Below are positions 20,003-29,525 of a stretch of 64,000 nt of DNA, piece after piece. This DNA is from Vicingaceae bacterium. GTDB taxonomy: Bacteria; Bacteroidota; Bacteroidia; Flavobacteriales_E; Vicingaceae. The notes beneath the pieces were generated by a model. That model worked only from the letters and a program-made list of their open reading frames with translations, searched no databases and was not told the origin of the DNA. Position numbers and translations under genes: made by a program. Every line of letters starts with the position of its first letter. The first letter of the stretch is position 1. Location of the stretch: assembly GCA_026003395.1 (NCBI GenBank), contig BPHE01000010.1:23698-87697 (forward strand), read 5' to 3'.

Positions 20003-20584
20003 ATGTTTGCCTATATTTCCGGTAAAATTTCAGAGATATTTCCCAATTATCTTATCATCGATTGTCAAGGTGTGGGTTATTTTGTCCATATTTCCCTTCA
20101 AACCTACTCAAAACTTCAAAATACACAACAAGCTCTTATATACACTCAGTTAATCATACGTGAAGACGCACACCTTCTATATGGTTTTGCCACCAAAGAA
20201 GAGAAAGAACTTTTTAACCTCTTGATCGGCATTTCGGGCATTGGGCCGTCCACAGCCCTGATAATGCTTTCATCCCACTCACCCGATGAGATCAAACAGG
20301 CCATATCAACCGGAAATACTTCTCTCTTAAAAAGTATCAAAGGCATTGGGGGAAAAACAGCTGAAAGAATCATTGTCGAATTAAAAGATAAAATCGGCCA
20401 TTTTTCTAAAACGGGAGAAAAAATTGCAATTGTACATAATAAAAATCGTGAAGATGCGTTAATGGCTCTTGTGGGGCTAGGATTTAATAAAACGGCGGCA
20501 GATAAGGTTTTAAGCAAGTTGTTTGCCGAAAATCCGGAATTGTCCACAGAAGAGGCAATTAAAGCGGCCTTAAAACAGCTTTAG
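20003..20584 (+). CDS. ruvA: Holliday junction branch migration protein RuvA
   Basis: Binds four-way DNA junctions and loads RuvB for branch migration. The 193 residues show the N-terminal OB-fold (MFAYISGKISEIFPNYLIID), the two helix-hairpin-helix motifs GISGIGPSTALIML and SIKGIGGKTAERIIVELK, and the C-terminal RuvB-binding domain (REDALMALVGLGFNKTAADK). The length matches the family. It lies between maeB and sprA with gaps of 7 bases on each side, so it probably shares their transcript. As I recall, the ruvA-sprA-gcvH order also occurs in Flavobacterium. Confidence 0.96.
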   Translation: MFAYISGKISEIFPNYLIIDCQGVGYFVHISLQTYSKLQNTQQALIYTQLIIREDAHLLYGFATKEEKELFNLLIGISGIGPSTALIMLSSHSPDEIKQAISTGNTSLLKSIKGIGGKTAERIIVELKDKIGHFSKTGEKIAIVHNKNREDALMALVGLGFNKTAADKVLSKLFAENPELSTEEAIKAALKQL

Positions 20585-20591
20585 AAAAAAC

Positions 20592-23500
20592 ATGAATTCA
20601 CGCGGTATTTATCATATAACATACCTTGGTAATTTATTGCTCTTTTTGAGCGTTTTTACATTTTTTAAGAATACCGGTGCATTTGCTTCTGTCATCAAAC
20701 TTCCTGCAGATAGTCCGCAAGTGGACTTGCCTTATCCATTCAAACCCGACCAATGGGGTGGGATTTATTTAAACCAACCTTCTAATATCAAAACAGAGAT
20801 CATTTATAATCCTGAAACAGGCACTTATGAATATCAACAAAAAATTGGCAATCAATATTATCGGTATCCAACTTATTTCAATTTCGAAGAATATCTCAAA
20901 TATGACTGGGAAAAAAGGATGCAGGCCTATTGGAAGGAGAAAAAAGAAAGTGAAAGTATCAATGAAAAAAATACACAACCGTTTGCACCATCCATAAAAG
21001 TTGAAAATGAAGCATTCGACAGAATATTTGGAGGCGACAAAATAGAATTAAGACCTACGGGAATTGCTGAACTTTCTTTCGGTTTGAACACCTCCCGAAG
21101 GGAAAATCCAGCTTTGCCGGTAAGACAAAGAAAAGTTACCACTTTTGACTTTAATGAAAAAATTCAAATAAACCTTATCGGTCAAATTGGGGACAAACTT
21201 AAAATTTCTACCAGTTATAATACCGAAGCCACTTTTGATTTTGAAAACCAAATGAAAATAGAATATACGGGTTATGAAGATGAAATCATACAAAAGATTG
21301 AGGCCGGAAACGTGTCTTTACCTACGAAAGGTTCTTTAATCACAGGAAGTCAAACATTGTTTGGTATTAAAACAGCATTAAAATTTGGCAGATTGACCGT
21401 AACCACTGTTTTATCTCAAGAGAGAGGCGAAAAAAAAGAAATTGAGATTTCCGGGGGAGCTCAGGTGCAGACCTTCGAAAAATCCGCTTCCGATTACGAA
21501 TACAACAAACATTTTTTCTTGTCGCAATTTTTCAGGGATCAATATGAGCAGGCATTGGCAACACCTCCATTGGTAAACTCAAGAATCAATGTTACGCGTG
21601 TTGAAGTTTGGGTGACAAATGTCAATCGATCTACCGAAAATACAAGAAATATTATTGCTTTTCAAGATTTGGGGGAGGGAAATCCTGCTAAAATTCACCG
21701 AACAGATTTAATAGCAGATAATAATCCCAATGAATTTCATGCCGACAATAATGCAAATAATTTGTATTATAACATCTCCCAAGGGTATGCCAATGCCCAG
21801 GATATCAGAGGATTTTACAATGCCATTCCGGCTTTGAATAACTTGGGCTATAATAACGGCATCGATTATGAAGTTTACGAAAATGCAAGGATGTTATCCC
21901 CAACAGAATATCAACTTAATCCCCAATTAGGGTATATCTCATTAAGTTCACAGCTGGGAGACGACGATATTTTGGCTGTGGCTTACCAGTATACATATAA
22001 TGGGAAAACCTATCAAGTAGGTGAATTTTCCACTGACGGTATTACCGGAAAAAATGCCATTTACTTAAAACTGCTGAAAAGTACGGTATTGAATACAAAG
22101 ATTCCCATGTGGGACTTAATGATGAAAAACGTATATGCGATTGGTGCCTATAATGTTAATCCTTCGAATTTTCAACTCGATATTTGGTATTTAAATCCTT
22201 CAACGGGATATAACATCCCGTTTTTACCCGAAGGATCATTAAAAGGACAGCCACTGATCATGGTAACCAATCTTGACCGGCTGGATCAGGTAAATACACC
22301 CGGACCTGACGGAAATTTTGATTTTATTCCCGGAGTTACCATCAATCCCCAAACCGGTAGAATCTACTTCCCTGTATTGGAACCATTCGGTAAAACCATT
22401 CGTCAAAAACATAGTGCCGGAGAACAGGCCTTGGCCGACAAATTTGCTTTCGATTCTTTGTATACCACAACACAATTGCTAGCAAAATTAGATGCCGTAC
22501 ATAACCGATATACCATCAAAGGTAAATATACATCGTCTACCAGTTCGGAAATATCGTTAAATGCCATGAATGTGCCACAAGGATCGGTTGTAGTTACGGC
22601 CGGAGGGACCAAATTGACGGAAAATGTCGATTATACCGTTGACTATAATTTGGGTCGTGTAAAAATTATCAATCAAGGCATATTGGAGTCGGGACAAACC
22701 ATTAAGGTTTCACTAGAAAGTAATGCTATGTTTGCCATTCAAACCAAAAATTTTATTGGCTCAAGGTTTGATTATAAAGTAAACAAAGATTTCTATTTGG
22801 GAGGTACGATTATTAACCTTACCGAACGTCCGTTGACACAAAAGATCAATATTGGCTATGAGCCCATCTCCAATACCATCGTTGGTGTAGACGGGAATTA
22901 TACCAAGGAAGTGCCTTTATTGACAAGGTTGGCAGACATGCTTCCTTTTTATTCCACCAAAGAAAAATCAACAGTTACTGTTCAGGGAGAGGCCGCTTAT
23001 CTTATTCCGGGAAATTCAAGAATTATCACCAAAGAAGGGGTTGCTTACATTGATGATTTTGAAGGTAGTCAAACAACCATTGATCTTACCCAGGCAATAA
23101 GGTGGAAGCTTGCTTCTGTGCCTCAAAACCAACCGGATTTGTGGCCGGAAGGAAATTTGTTTAACGATTTGAATGCCGGGAAAAATCGGGCATTGTTGGC
23201 TTGGTATCAAATTGACCCTCTGTTTTGGCAAAACGACAGCCGTACTCCGGAACATATTAAAGCTGACAAAGACATGCAATCCAACCACTATATGCGAAAA
23301 GTGGATCAAACTGAAGTGTTTCCCAACCGATCTTTAAGCAACAATGTGATAACAAATATTCAAACGCTTGATTTGGCGTTTTATCCTGATGAACGTGGTC
23401 CATATAATTTTGATGCGTTGCCTACACCTTTTTCTGCAGGTGTAGACCCCAATACCGGCAAATTGGTAAATCCTGCATCGCGTTGGGGCGGTATCATGCG

Positions 23501-26500
23501 GGATATTCAAACTACAGATTTTGAATCATCCAATATCCAATACATTCAATTTTGGTTAATGGACCCTTTTGATCCTGAAGATGGAGATCCCAATCATCCC
23601 GGAGGAGATTTTTACATTCATTTGGGAAGTATTTCCGAGGATATATTGCCTGACGGTCGCAAAAGTTTTGAGAACGGATTTCCGACCAGCCCGGTAGTGA
23701 CAAATGTAGATACAACTGCCTGGGGGCGTGTGCCCACGACTCAGACACTTGTTTATGCTTTTGACAATGATCCTCAAACACGCAAATATCAAGATGTAGG
23801 ATTGGATGGTTTAAATGATACAGAAGAACAAAGTTTCTTTCAGAATTTTATCAACAATCTTACACCTGCTGCATTACAAGCCCTCAATGGAGATATTGCA
23901 TCAGATAATTATCACTACTACAGAGGGTCTGATTATGATCAGGCCAAGTTGAACATACTTGAGCGATACAAAAGATTTAACGGATTACAAGGAAACTCTC
24001 CAACCGATGAGGATTCTCCCGAGAGCTATCCTACTTCATCGACTGTGCAACCGGACGTTGAAGATATCAATATAGACAACAATCAAGACAAAAAAGAAAA
24101 TTATTATCAATACCGGGTAAGAATTACGCCCCAGGATTTGCAACCCCAAAATGTAGGGAAAAATTACATAATCAGCCATATCGTCGGTGAAGCCCAAACG
24201 CCAAACGGCACAAGAAAGGTTAATTGGTATCAATTCAGAATCCCTATATTCAAACCCGAGAAAACGGTCGGAAATATCTATGATTTTAAATCTATACGAT
24301 ACATCCGGTTGATTACAAAAGGTTTCAGCAAACCGGTTGTGATGCGTTTTGCCACTTTTGAATTGGTCAGAGCTGATTGGAGACCTTATCAATATTCACT
24401 TCAATCGGATGGCGAATACATACAAAATGATGAAGATGACACCGAGTTTAGTATTGGGGCCTTAAATATCGAAGAAAATGCCGACAGGTACCCTATTCCA
24501 TACGTTATCCCTCCGGGTATTCAAAGACAAATCACACGATCTGCCAATGCAGCCAATTTGATTCAAATGAACGAACAAGCTCTCACGTTAAGAGCATGCA
24601 ATCTTAAAGATGGCGATGCAAGGGCTGCGTTTAAAAATGTTACTGTTGATATTAGACGTTACAAAAGATTGAAAATGTTTACCCACCTCGAATCTTTAAT
24701 CAGTAATGAAATTTTAAATGATAATGAAATATCGGTATTTATTCGTTTAGGTACAGATTTCGAAGATAATTACTATGAATACGAAGTTCCACTGAGAGCA
24801 ACTCCATGGGGTAAAACCATCGATACAGATATTTGGCCGGAATATAACAACATGGATCTTGAACTTCAAAAGTTGATCAATGCAAAATTGGAAAGAAATT
24901 TGAAGCTACTCGACCCAAACTCGGGTGTCAGCATACATCAGCCATATACGGTTATTGATTATGATGATAATCATAAAAAAAATAATTATATTCGTGTAAA
25001 AGGAAACCCAAACCTGGCCAATGTTAAAACAATCATAATCGGTGTCAGAAACCGCAGGAAAGCCGGAGATAATTTGAATGACAACGGACAGCCTAAGTGT
25101 ATTGAAGTTTGGGTGAATGAGCTTAGGTTGACTGATTTTGACAACAATGGCGGTTGGGCCACTACGGCTCGTGTCAATGCCAATATAGCCGATCTCGGTA
25201 CAGTTTCACTTTCCGGCATGATGAGTACTCCCGGTTGGGGTAGTTTGGATAAAAAACTTAATGAAAGACAACAAGAAACAAAACAACGCTACGATCTATC
25301 TACCAATGTGGATCTGGGAAAATTCCTACCTGAAAATTGGAATGTCAAAGTGCCGTTTTTTTATGGAGTTTCCGAAGAAGTAATACGTCCCAGATTTAAT
25401 CCATTAGATCCTGATGTTGAATTTAACAAATTTTTGTCGGATGCAGAAACCCCACAAAGTGTGAAAGATTCGGTTAAACGAAGAGTGGAGACATACCAAA
25501 AAATCAGAAGTTTTAACTTTACCAATGTACATAAAGAAAAAGGCAAGAACAGCAATAAATCTCATTTCTACGACATAGAAAATTTCTCCTTGAATTATGC
25601 TTACAGCGAAAACTTTATGCGTGATATAAACACTGAATATGATTTCAAGAAAAATTACAGAGGAGGCATAGCTTATAGTTATTCAACCAAAGCAAAAAAT
25701 TACAAACCGTTTGAGAAAATTGAGATTGTCAAAAAAAGCAAATGGCTCAAACCCATCAAAGAATTTAATTTTTATTTGATTCCAAAACAATTTGGTTTTA
25801 CCACCACTTTTGATCGTAGTTATCAAGAAAGAGAAAGAAGAAATAACACGGGTTTTGATGTGCAAATGCCGGCATTTTATCAAAAAAGCTTTTATTGGCA
25901 AAGGTCTTATAATCTTACACACGACTTTACAAAATCGTTGAAATTTAAGTTTGATGCACAAGCCAACTCGGTTATTGGCGAGCCTCAGGGACGAGTGAAT
26001 AAGGACTATAAGGAAGAATACCAACAATGGAAAGATTCTGTGTATAACAGCATTCAAAATCTTGGTATTATTACTCAATACCGTCATAATTTGTCTCTTG
26101 ATTATACGCTTCCTATCAATAAGTTTCATGGCTTGGATTTTATCAATGCCAATGTGCGGTACAACGGAAATTATGATTGGAAAAGAGCCCCCATCAATGC
26201 CGATAGTTTGGGGCATACAATACAAAACTCCAATCAACAACAGTTAAATGTTCAATTAAATTTAAATACTTTATATAACAAATGGAAATTTTTAGAAGAT
26301 ATCAAAAACTCACGTCCTAAACCACCCCAACCACCCAAGCCACCTGCCAATAAGAATGACACCGCCAAAAAAGAAAAGAAAAAGCCCGAATGGAAAGGGG
26401 CAAAATTTGTAATCAATGTACTGACATCGGTAGAAAATTTTTCGGTTAGTTATAGTGAAGACAGAGGCACAATGCTGCCGGGTTGGGGTAGAAGCACACA

Positions 26501-27773
26501 AATCATAGGAATGGATCCTTCTTTTCAGGCCCCCGGGCTGGCATTTGTTTCGGGTTGGCAGGACCCTCAATTTGCACAAACTGCAGCCAATAACCAATGG
26601 TTGGTTGATCGGGGTGCGTTGATGTATACATACAACCGGACCATGTCGAAAAATCTTGATTTTAGAGCGTCGGCCAAACCATTGAAAGCCCTCAGAATAG
26701 ATTTGAACGCCAACAGAAGGTATGGAGAAAACTACACACATCAATTTTTTTGGGATGATCAGACCAACCCGGCCAACCCGGGATATAATTTCAGCACGCC
26801 ACCAAACTATACGGGAAATTTTAGTATGACTTTCATAGCTATCAATACGGCATTTGTAAAAGATGACAAGAAAAACGGATATAATTCGCAAGTGTTCCAA
26901 GATTTCTTAAAATACCGTTCAATCATTTCACAAAGATTAGGTAGCAGTCATAGCCAATCTTATCCTTTGGGCGACTATTATGCCGGATATGGTCCTACAC
27001 AACAGGAAGTAATGATTTATGCATTCAGGTCGGCTTATGGAGGGAAGGATCCCAATAATGCTTTACTCGACAACTTCCCTGCAATCCCTCTACCAAACTG
27101 GAGAGTAAATTATTCGGGACTTACACAATATCCATTCTTCAGGAAATATTTCAGGAGTTTTAGCATAAATCACGCATATCGCAGCAGTTACAATATCAAC
27201 TCTTTTACTGCCAATCTATTGTATACAGAAAATGGAAATGGAGAACCGGTGACCACAGATGCAAATAATAATTTTGTCAACAAATTTCAAATTCAAACCG
27301 TAAGCATATCCGAACAATTTTCTCCGCTTGCCGGCTTTGATGCTACGCTTCAAAACAGTTTAATTCTTAAAGTTGAGTATAAAAAAGACAGAAACATATC
27401 ATTGTCGTTAAACAATAATCAAATTACCGAGATCAAAGGACAGGAATTTGTCATCGGAACAGGTTATAAGTTCAAGAATTTGAAGTTGCCATTCAAAACA
27501 GCCAAACCTATTGTGAGCGATTTTGATTTAAGGGCAGATTTTTCTATAAGATCAAACAATAACCTAATTCGCCAAATTGTAGATGAAATAACCCAAATTA
27601 CCGGTGGTCAGAGAGTATTTACCATTAAAATTACAGGAGATTATAAATTAAGCGACAAATTGACACTACGTTTATATTACGATAAAGTAAGCACTACCCC
27701 TTTCATATCTACAACCTTTCCTACAGGAAATACAAATTTCGGATTTGCTCTCAGATTTATGCTCAATCAATAA
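20592..27773 (+). CDS. sprA: T9SS outer-membrane translocon SprA (Sov)
   Basis: Giant 36-strand barrel that forms the T9SS pore in the outer membrane; needed for secretion of CTD cargo and for gliding in gliding species. The 2393-residue length fits SprA. Signal peptide: hydrophobic residues about 8-30, ending near GAFA. Diagnostic stretches are YLKYDWEKRMQAYWKEK, RPTGIAELSFGLNTSRR, EGVAYIDDFEGSQTTIDL, RLTDFDNNGGWATTARVNA and MLPGWGRSTQIIGMDPSFQAPG. A proline-rich loop (RPKPPQPPKPPANK, about 1907-1920) is probably a variable extracellular or periplasmic loop. No frameshift was seen across 7.2 kb. It follows ruvA by 7 bases. Its presence makes the window's CTD proteins credible T9SS substrates. 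Confidence 0.97.
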   Translation: MNSRGIYHITYLGNLLLFLSVFTFFKNTGAFASVIKLPADSPQVDLPYPFKPDQWGGIYLNQPSNIKTEIIYNPETGTYEYQQKIGNQYYRYPTYFNFEEYLKYDWEKRMQAYWKEKKESESINEKNTQPFAPSIKVENEAFDRIFGGDKIELRPTGIAELSFGLNTSRRENPALPVRQRKVTTFDFNEKIQINLIGQIGDKLKISTSYNTEATFDFENQMKIEYTGYEDEIIQKIEAGNVSLPTKGSLITGSQTLFGIKTALKFGRLTVTTVLSQERGEKKEIEISGGAQVQTFEKSASDYEYNKHFFLSQFFRDQYEQALATPPLVNSRINVTRVEVWVTNVNRSTENTRNIIAFQDLGEGNPAKIHRTDLIADNNPNEFHADNNANNLYYNISQGYANAQDIRGFYNAIPALNNLGYNNGIDYEVYENARMLSPTEYQLNPQLGYISLSSQLGDDDILAVAYQYTYNGKTYQVGEFSTDGITGKNAIYLKLLKSTVLNTKIPMWDLMMKNVYAIGAYNVNPSNFQLDIWYLNPSTGYNIPFLPEGSLKGQPLIMVTNLDRLDQVNTPGPDGNFDFIPGVTINPQTGRIYFPVLEPFGKTIRQKHSAGEQALADKFAFDSLYTTTQLLAKLDAVHNRYTIKGKYTSSTSSEISLNAMNVPQGSVVVTAGGTKLTENVDYTVDYNLGRVKIINQGILESGQTIKVSLESNAMFAIQTKNFIGSRFDYKVNKDFYLGGTIINLTERPLTQKINIGYEPISNTIVGVDGNYTKEVPLLTRLADMLPFYSTKEKSTVTVQGEAAYLIPGNSRIITKEGVAYIDDFEGSQTTIDLTQAIRWKLASVPQNQPDLWPEGNLFNDLNAGKNRALLAWYQIDPLFWQNDSRTPEHIKADKDMQSNHYMRKVDQTEVFPNRSLSNNVITNIQTLDLAFYPDERGPYNFDALPTPFSAGVDPNTGKLVNPASRWGGIMRDIQTTDFESSNIQYIQFWLMDPFDPEDGDPNHPGGDFYIHLGSISEDILPDGRKSFENGFPTSPVVTNVDTTAWGRVPTTQTLVYAFDNDPQTRKYQDVGLDGLNDTEEQSFFQNFINNLTPAALQALNGDIASDNYHYYRGSDYDQAKLNILERYKRFNGLQGNSPTDEDSPESYPTSSTVQPDVEDINIDNNQDKKENYYQYRVRITPQDLQPQNVGKNYIISHIVGEAQTPNGTRKVNWYQFRIPIFKPEKTVGNIYDFKSIRYIRLITKGFSKPVVMRFATFELVRADWRPYQYSLQSDGEYIQNDEDDTEFSIGALNIEENADRYPIPYVIPPGIQRQITRSANAANLIQMNEQALTLRACNLKDGDARAAFKNVTVDIRRYKRLKMFTHLESLISNEILNDNEISVFIRLGTDFEDNYYEYEVPLRATPWGKTIDTDIWPEYNNMDLELQKLINAKLERNLKLLDPNSGVSIHQPYTVIDYDDNHKKNNYIRVKGNPNLANVKTIIIGVRNRRKAGDNLNDNGQPKCIEVWVNELRLTDFDNNGGWATTARVNANIADLGTVSLSGMMSTPGWGSLDKKLNERQQETKQRYDLSTNVDLGKFLPENWNVKVPFFYGVSEEVIRPRFNPLDPDVEFNKFLSDAETPQSVKDSVKRRVETYQKIRSFNFTNVHKEKGKNSNKSHFYDIENFSLNYAYSENFMRDINTEYDFKKNYRGGIAYSYSTKAKNYKPFEKIEIVKKSKWLKPIKEFNFYLIPKQFGFTTTFDRSYQERERRNNTGFDVQMPAFYQKSFYWQRSYNLTHDFTKSLKFKFDAQANSVIGEPQGRVNKDYKEEYQQWKDSVYNSIQNLGIITQYRHNLSLDYTLPINKFHGLDFINANVRYNGNYDWKRAPINADSLGHTIQNSNQQQLNVQLNLNTLYNKWKFLEDIKNSRPKPPQPPKPPANKNDTAKKEKKKPEWKGAKFVINVLTSVENFSVSYSEDRGTMLPGWGRSTQIIGMDPSFQAPGLAFVSGWQDPQFAQTAANNQWLVDRGALMYTYNRTMSKNLDFRASAKPLKALRIDLNANRRYGENYTHQFFWDDQTNPANPGYNFSTPPNYTGNFSMTFIAINTAFVKDDKKNGYNSQVFQDFLKYRSIISQRLGSSHSQSYPLGDYYAGYGPTQQEVMIYAFRSAYGGKDPNNALLDNFPAIPLPNWRVNYSGLTQYPFFRKYFRSFSINHAYRSSYNINSFTANLLYTENGNGEPVTTDANNNFVNKFQIQTVSISEQFSPLAGFDATLQNSLILKVEYKKDRNISLSLNNNQITEIKGQEFVIGTGYKFKNLKLPFKTAKPIVSDFDLRADFSIRSNNNLIRQIVDEITQITGGQRVFTIKITGDYKLSDKLTLRLYYDKVSTTPFISTTFPTGNTNFGFALRFMLNQ

Positions 27774-27782
27774 AAATTGATT

Positions 27783-27790
27783 TATATTTG
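27783..27790 (+). promoter_or_regulatory. Bacteroidota -7 element (TATATTTG) upstream of gcvH
   Basis: Exact TAnnTTTG match starting 10 bases after the sprA stop and 26 bases before the gcvH ATG. The surrounding sequence is nearly identical to that upstream of the collagen-like gene at 32003-32010, which supports function. It would let gcvH be expressed apart from sprA. Confidence 0.6.
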
Positions 27791-27816
27791 CAGAGTTAAT
27801 TATAAAACCATTTAAG

Positions 27817-28197
27817 ATGAATATCCCTGAAAATTTACGTTATTCTAAGGACCATGAGTGGGCCAAAATAGATGGAGAATACTGTATAGTGGGTATTACC
27901 GATTTTGCCCAAAGCGAATTGGGTGATATTGTTTATGTAGATGTAAATACTGTTGGTCAGGCATTGAAAAAAGAAAGTGTATTTGGGAGTGTTGAGGCGG
28001 TAAAAACTGTCTCAGATTTGTTTATGCCGGTGTCGGGTGAAGTGGTTGAGTTTAATGAACAATTGGAAAATAATCCCGAACTGGTGAATAAAGATCCTTA
28101 TGGTGAAGGATGGATTATTAAAATAAAAAATTTTAACGAAGGGGAATTCAATGAATTATTAACCGCCGCAGAATATAAAGAATTGATTGGCGGTTAA
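27817..28197 (+). CDS. gcvH: Glycine cleavage system H protein
   Basis: Carries the lipoyl arm that shuttles the aminomethyl group between P, T and L proteins. The 126 residues show [13 protein letters not shown] at the start and the lipoyl-lysine site [18 protein letters not shown] with Lys63. The C-terminus [19 protein letters not shown] is typical. No gcvP or gcvT lies in the window; gcvH is often detached from them in this phylum. It has its own -7 promoter element after sprA and is followed 15 bases later by a VanZ-like gene. Confidence 0.97.
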   Translation: MNIPENLRYSKDHEWAKIDGEYCIVGITDFAQSELGDIVYVDVNTVGQALKKESVFGSVEAVKTVSDLFMPVSGEVVEFNEQLENNPELVNKDPYGEGWIIKIKNFNEGEFNELLTAAEYKELIGG

Positions 28198-28212
28198 GTT
28201 TTCATTGTATGT

Positions 28213-28542
28213 ATGAAATTAGTGGCAATTGCATATAGTATTTTGATCTTGATTGTATCTGTCATTCCCGGCAATCGTCTTCCTGAAATTGAGGTTCAAT
28301 GGTTCGATAAACTTGTACATTTTTTAATGTACGGCATTTTAATATTTTTATGGGGCAAAGCATGGCCTTATGAACATTTAAGGTTCTATTACTTTTATTT
28401 GATAATGTTTGGATTTTTATACGGATTTGTAATTGAAGTTTTACAATATTTCCTCCCGGTGGGACGTTATTTCAGTATTGGTGATTTGGGATCAAATGCT
28501 TTAGGTTTGATTACCGGAAGTGTTATTTTAAAAAAATTGTAA
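28213..28542 (+). CDS. VanZ-family small membrane protein
   Basis: A 109-residue integral membrane protein with about four predicted hydrophobic segments (about 3-19, 36-47, 58-76, 89-105). VanZ features are the early SVIPGNRLP, WFDKLVHFLMYGIL, and the C-terminal GRYFSIGDLGSNALGL. VanZ gives low-level teicoplanin resistance in enterococci, but most VanZ-like proteins have no assigned function. It sits between gcvH and the TonB-like gene, and the three are probably co-transcribed. Confidence 0.85.
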   Translation: MKLVAIAYSILILIVSVIPGNRLPEIEVQWFDKLVHFLMYGILIFLWGKAWPYEHLRFYYFYLIMFGFLYGFVIEVLQYFLPVGRYFSIGDLGSNALGLITGSVILKKL

Positions 28543-28565
28543 TTTTACGCTTGAAATAAAATTTT

Positions 28566-29285
28566 ATGGAACCAAAAAAAACAGAAAGAGCCGACTTGGA
28601 AAAAAAGCGATCGCTTTTTTTCGAAATCGGTTTGGCAACATCACTACTTTTGGTGTATCTGACTCTCAATTATCGTGTTGCTGAGGGTGGTATGGCAGAT
28701 TTGGGAGAAATCACTCAAGTAGAAATTGAAGAGGAGATTATTCCTATCACACAACAAAACGAGCCGCCCCCCCCACCACCTCCACCCCCTCCTCAAGTTG
28801 AAATAATAGAAATTGTCGAAGATGACAAAGAAATCGAAAACGAGGTCGAAATACAAGATGCCGAAGCCGATCAAAATACAGAAGTACAAGTGGTGGAAAT
28901 GCCTCAGGAGGAAATAAAAGAAGAAGAGATTTTTACCATTGTTGAACAAATGCCAACACTACCGGGTTGTGAAAATGAACCAAACGAGCAGGCCAGAAAT
29001 GCTTGTACACAACAAAAAATTTTCGCACATTTTGCCAAAGTGCAACGTTATCCTCAAATGGCTAAAGAAGCTGGAATACAAGGTACGGTGTTTATAAGTT
29101 TTGTTGTGGATCGAAATGGGGAAATTTCCAAAATAGAAGTATTGAAGGGTGTGGCCGGTGGTAAAGAATTGGAAGAAGAAGCCATCAGAATGGTAAAAAG
29201 TTTACCAAAATTTAAACCGGGAAGGCAAAGAGGTCAGCCGGTATCCGTTCGATATACTGTCCCAATTAAATTTGTTTTACGATAA
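28566..29285 (+). CDS. TonB-family energy transducer
   Basis: Inner-membrane anchored periplasmic protein predicted to pass proton-motive energy to TonB-dependent outer-membrane receptors. It has one N-terminal membrane segment (about residues 17-35), a run of ten prolines (67-76, after QQNEP), an acidic spacer rich in Glu and Ile/Val, and a C-terminal TonB domain from about 150. That domain contains RYPQMAKEAGIQGTVFISF and VRYTVPIKFVLR. The 239 residues are normal for Bacteroidota TonB proteins. No ExbB/ExbD lie nearby. The gene ends the sprA-side operon and is followed 16 bases later by a strong terminator. Confidence 0.9.
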   Translation: MEPKKTERADLEKKRSLFFEIGLATSLLLVYLTLNYRVAEGGMADLGEITQVEIEEEIIPITQQNEPPPPPPPPPPQVEIIEIVEDDKEIENEVEIQDAEADQNTEVQVVEMPQEEIKEEEIFTIVEQMPTLPGCENEPNEQARNACTQQKIFAHFAKVQRYPQMAKEAGIQGTVFISFVVDRNGEISKIEVLKGVAGGKELEEEAIRMVKSLPKFKPGRQRGQPVSVRYTVPIKFVLR

Positions 29286-29301
29286 TTTACATTTGTTTAT
29301 T

Positions 29302-29338
29302 AAAAAAAGGACTGTATGACAAAATGCAGTCCTTTTTT
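29302..29338 (+). terminator. Rho-independent terminator after the TonB-like gene
   Basis: The arms AAAAAAGGACTG and CAGTCCTTTTTT form a perfect 12-bp stem around a 12-base loop, with a T-run at the 3' end. It lies 16 bases after the tonB-like stop and closes the maeB-to-tonB run. Confidence 0.85.
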
Positions 29339-29480
29339 GTTTGTTGCACATGCAACCGACAAAATTAAATTTCGCACCTTTTTTATTAGATTCTTGCTTT
29401 TATTTCAAACCATTAGGTTTGTCGAATAAATTATTAAAATCTATTTTTCTACTTAATTCTGATGTTTGTGCAATTCTCAT

Positions 29481-29488
29481 TACATTTG
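29481..29488 (+). promoter_or_regulatory. Bacteroidota -7 element (TACATTTG) upstream of cysS
   Basis: Exact TAnnTTTG match 37 bases before the cysS ATG and about 140 bases after a terminator. A TTTG at 29465-29468 is too close (12 bases) to be a standard -33 box. Confidence 0.5.
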
Positions 29489-29525
29489 CAAAACTTTAAA
29501 ATGCTCAGACAAAAAATAATGTTGG

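Noticed and set aside
26310..26900. A 196-codon minus-strand ORF inside sprA
   Set aside because: Antisense shadow of the SprA proline-rich loop and barrel strands; no domain.
28760..28795. Poly-cytosine-rich tract in the TonB-like gene as a phase-variation site
   Set aside because: It encodes the proline spacer typical of TonB proteins and the C runs are broken by A and T; the longest C run is too short to argue strongly for slippage.
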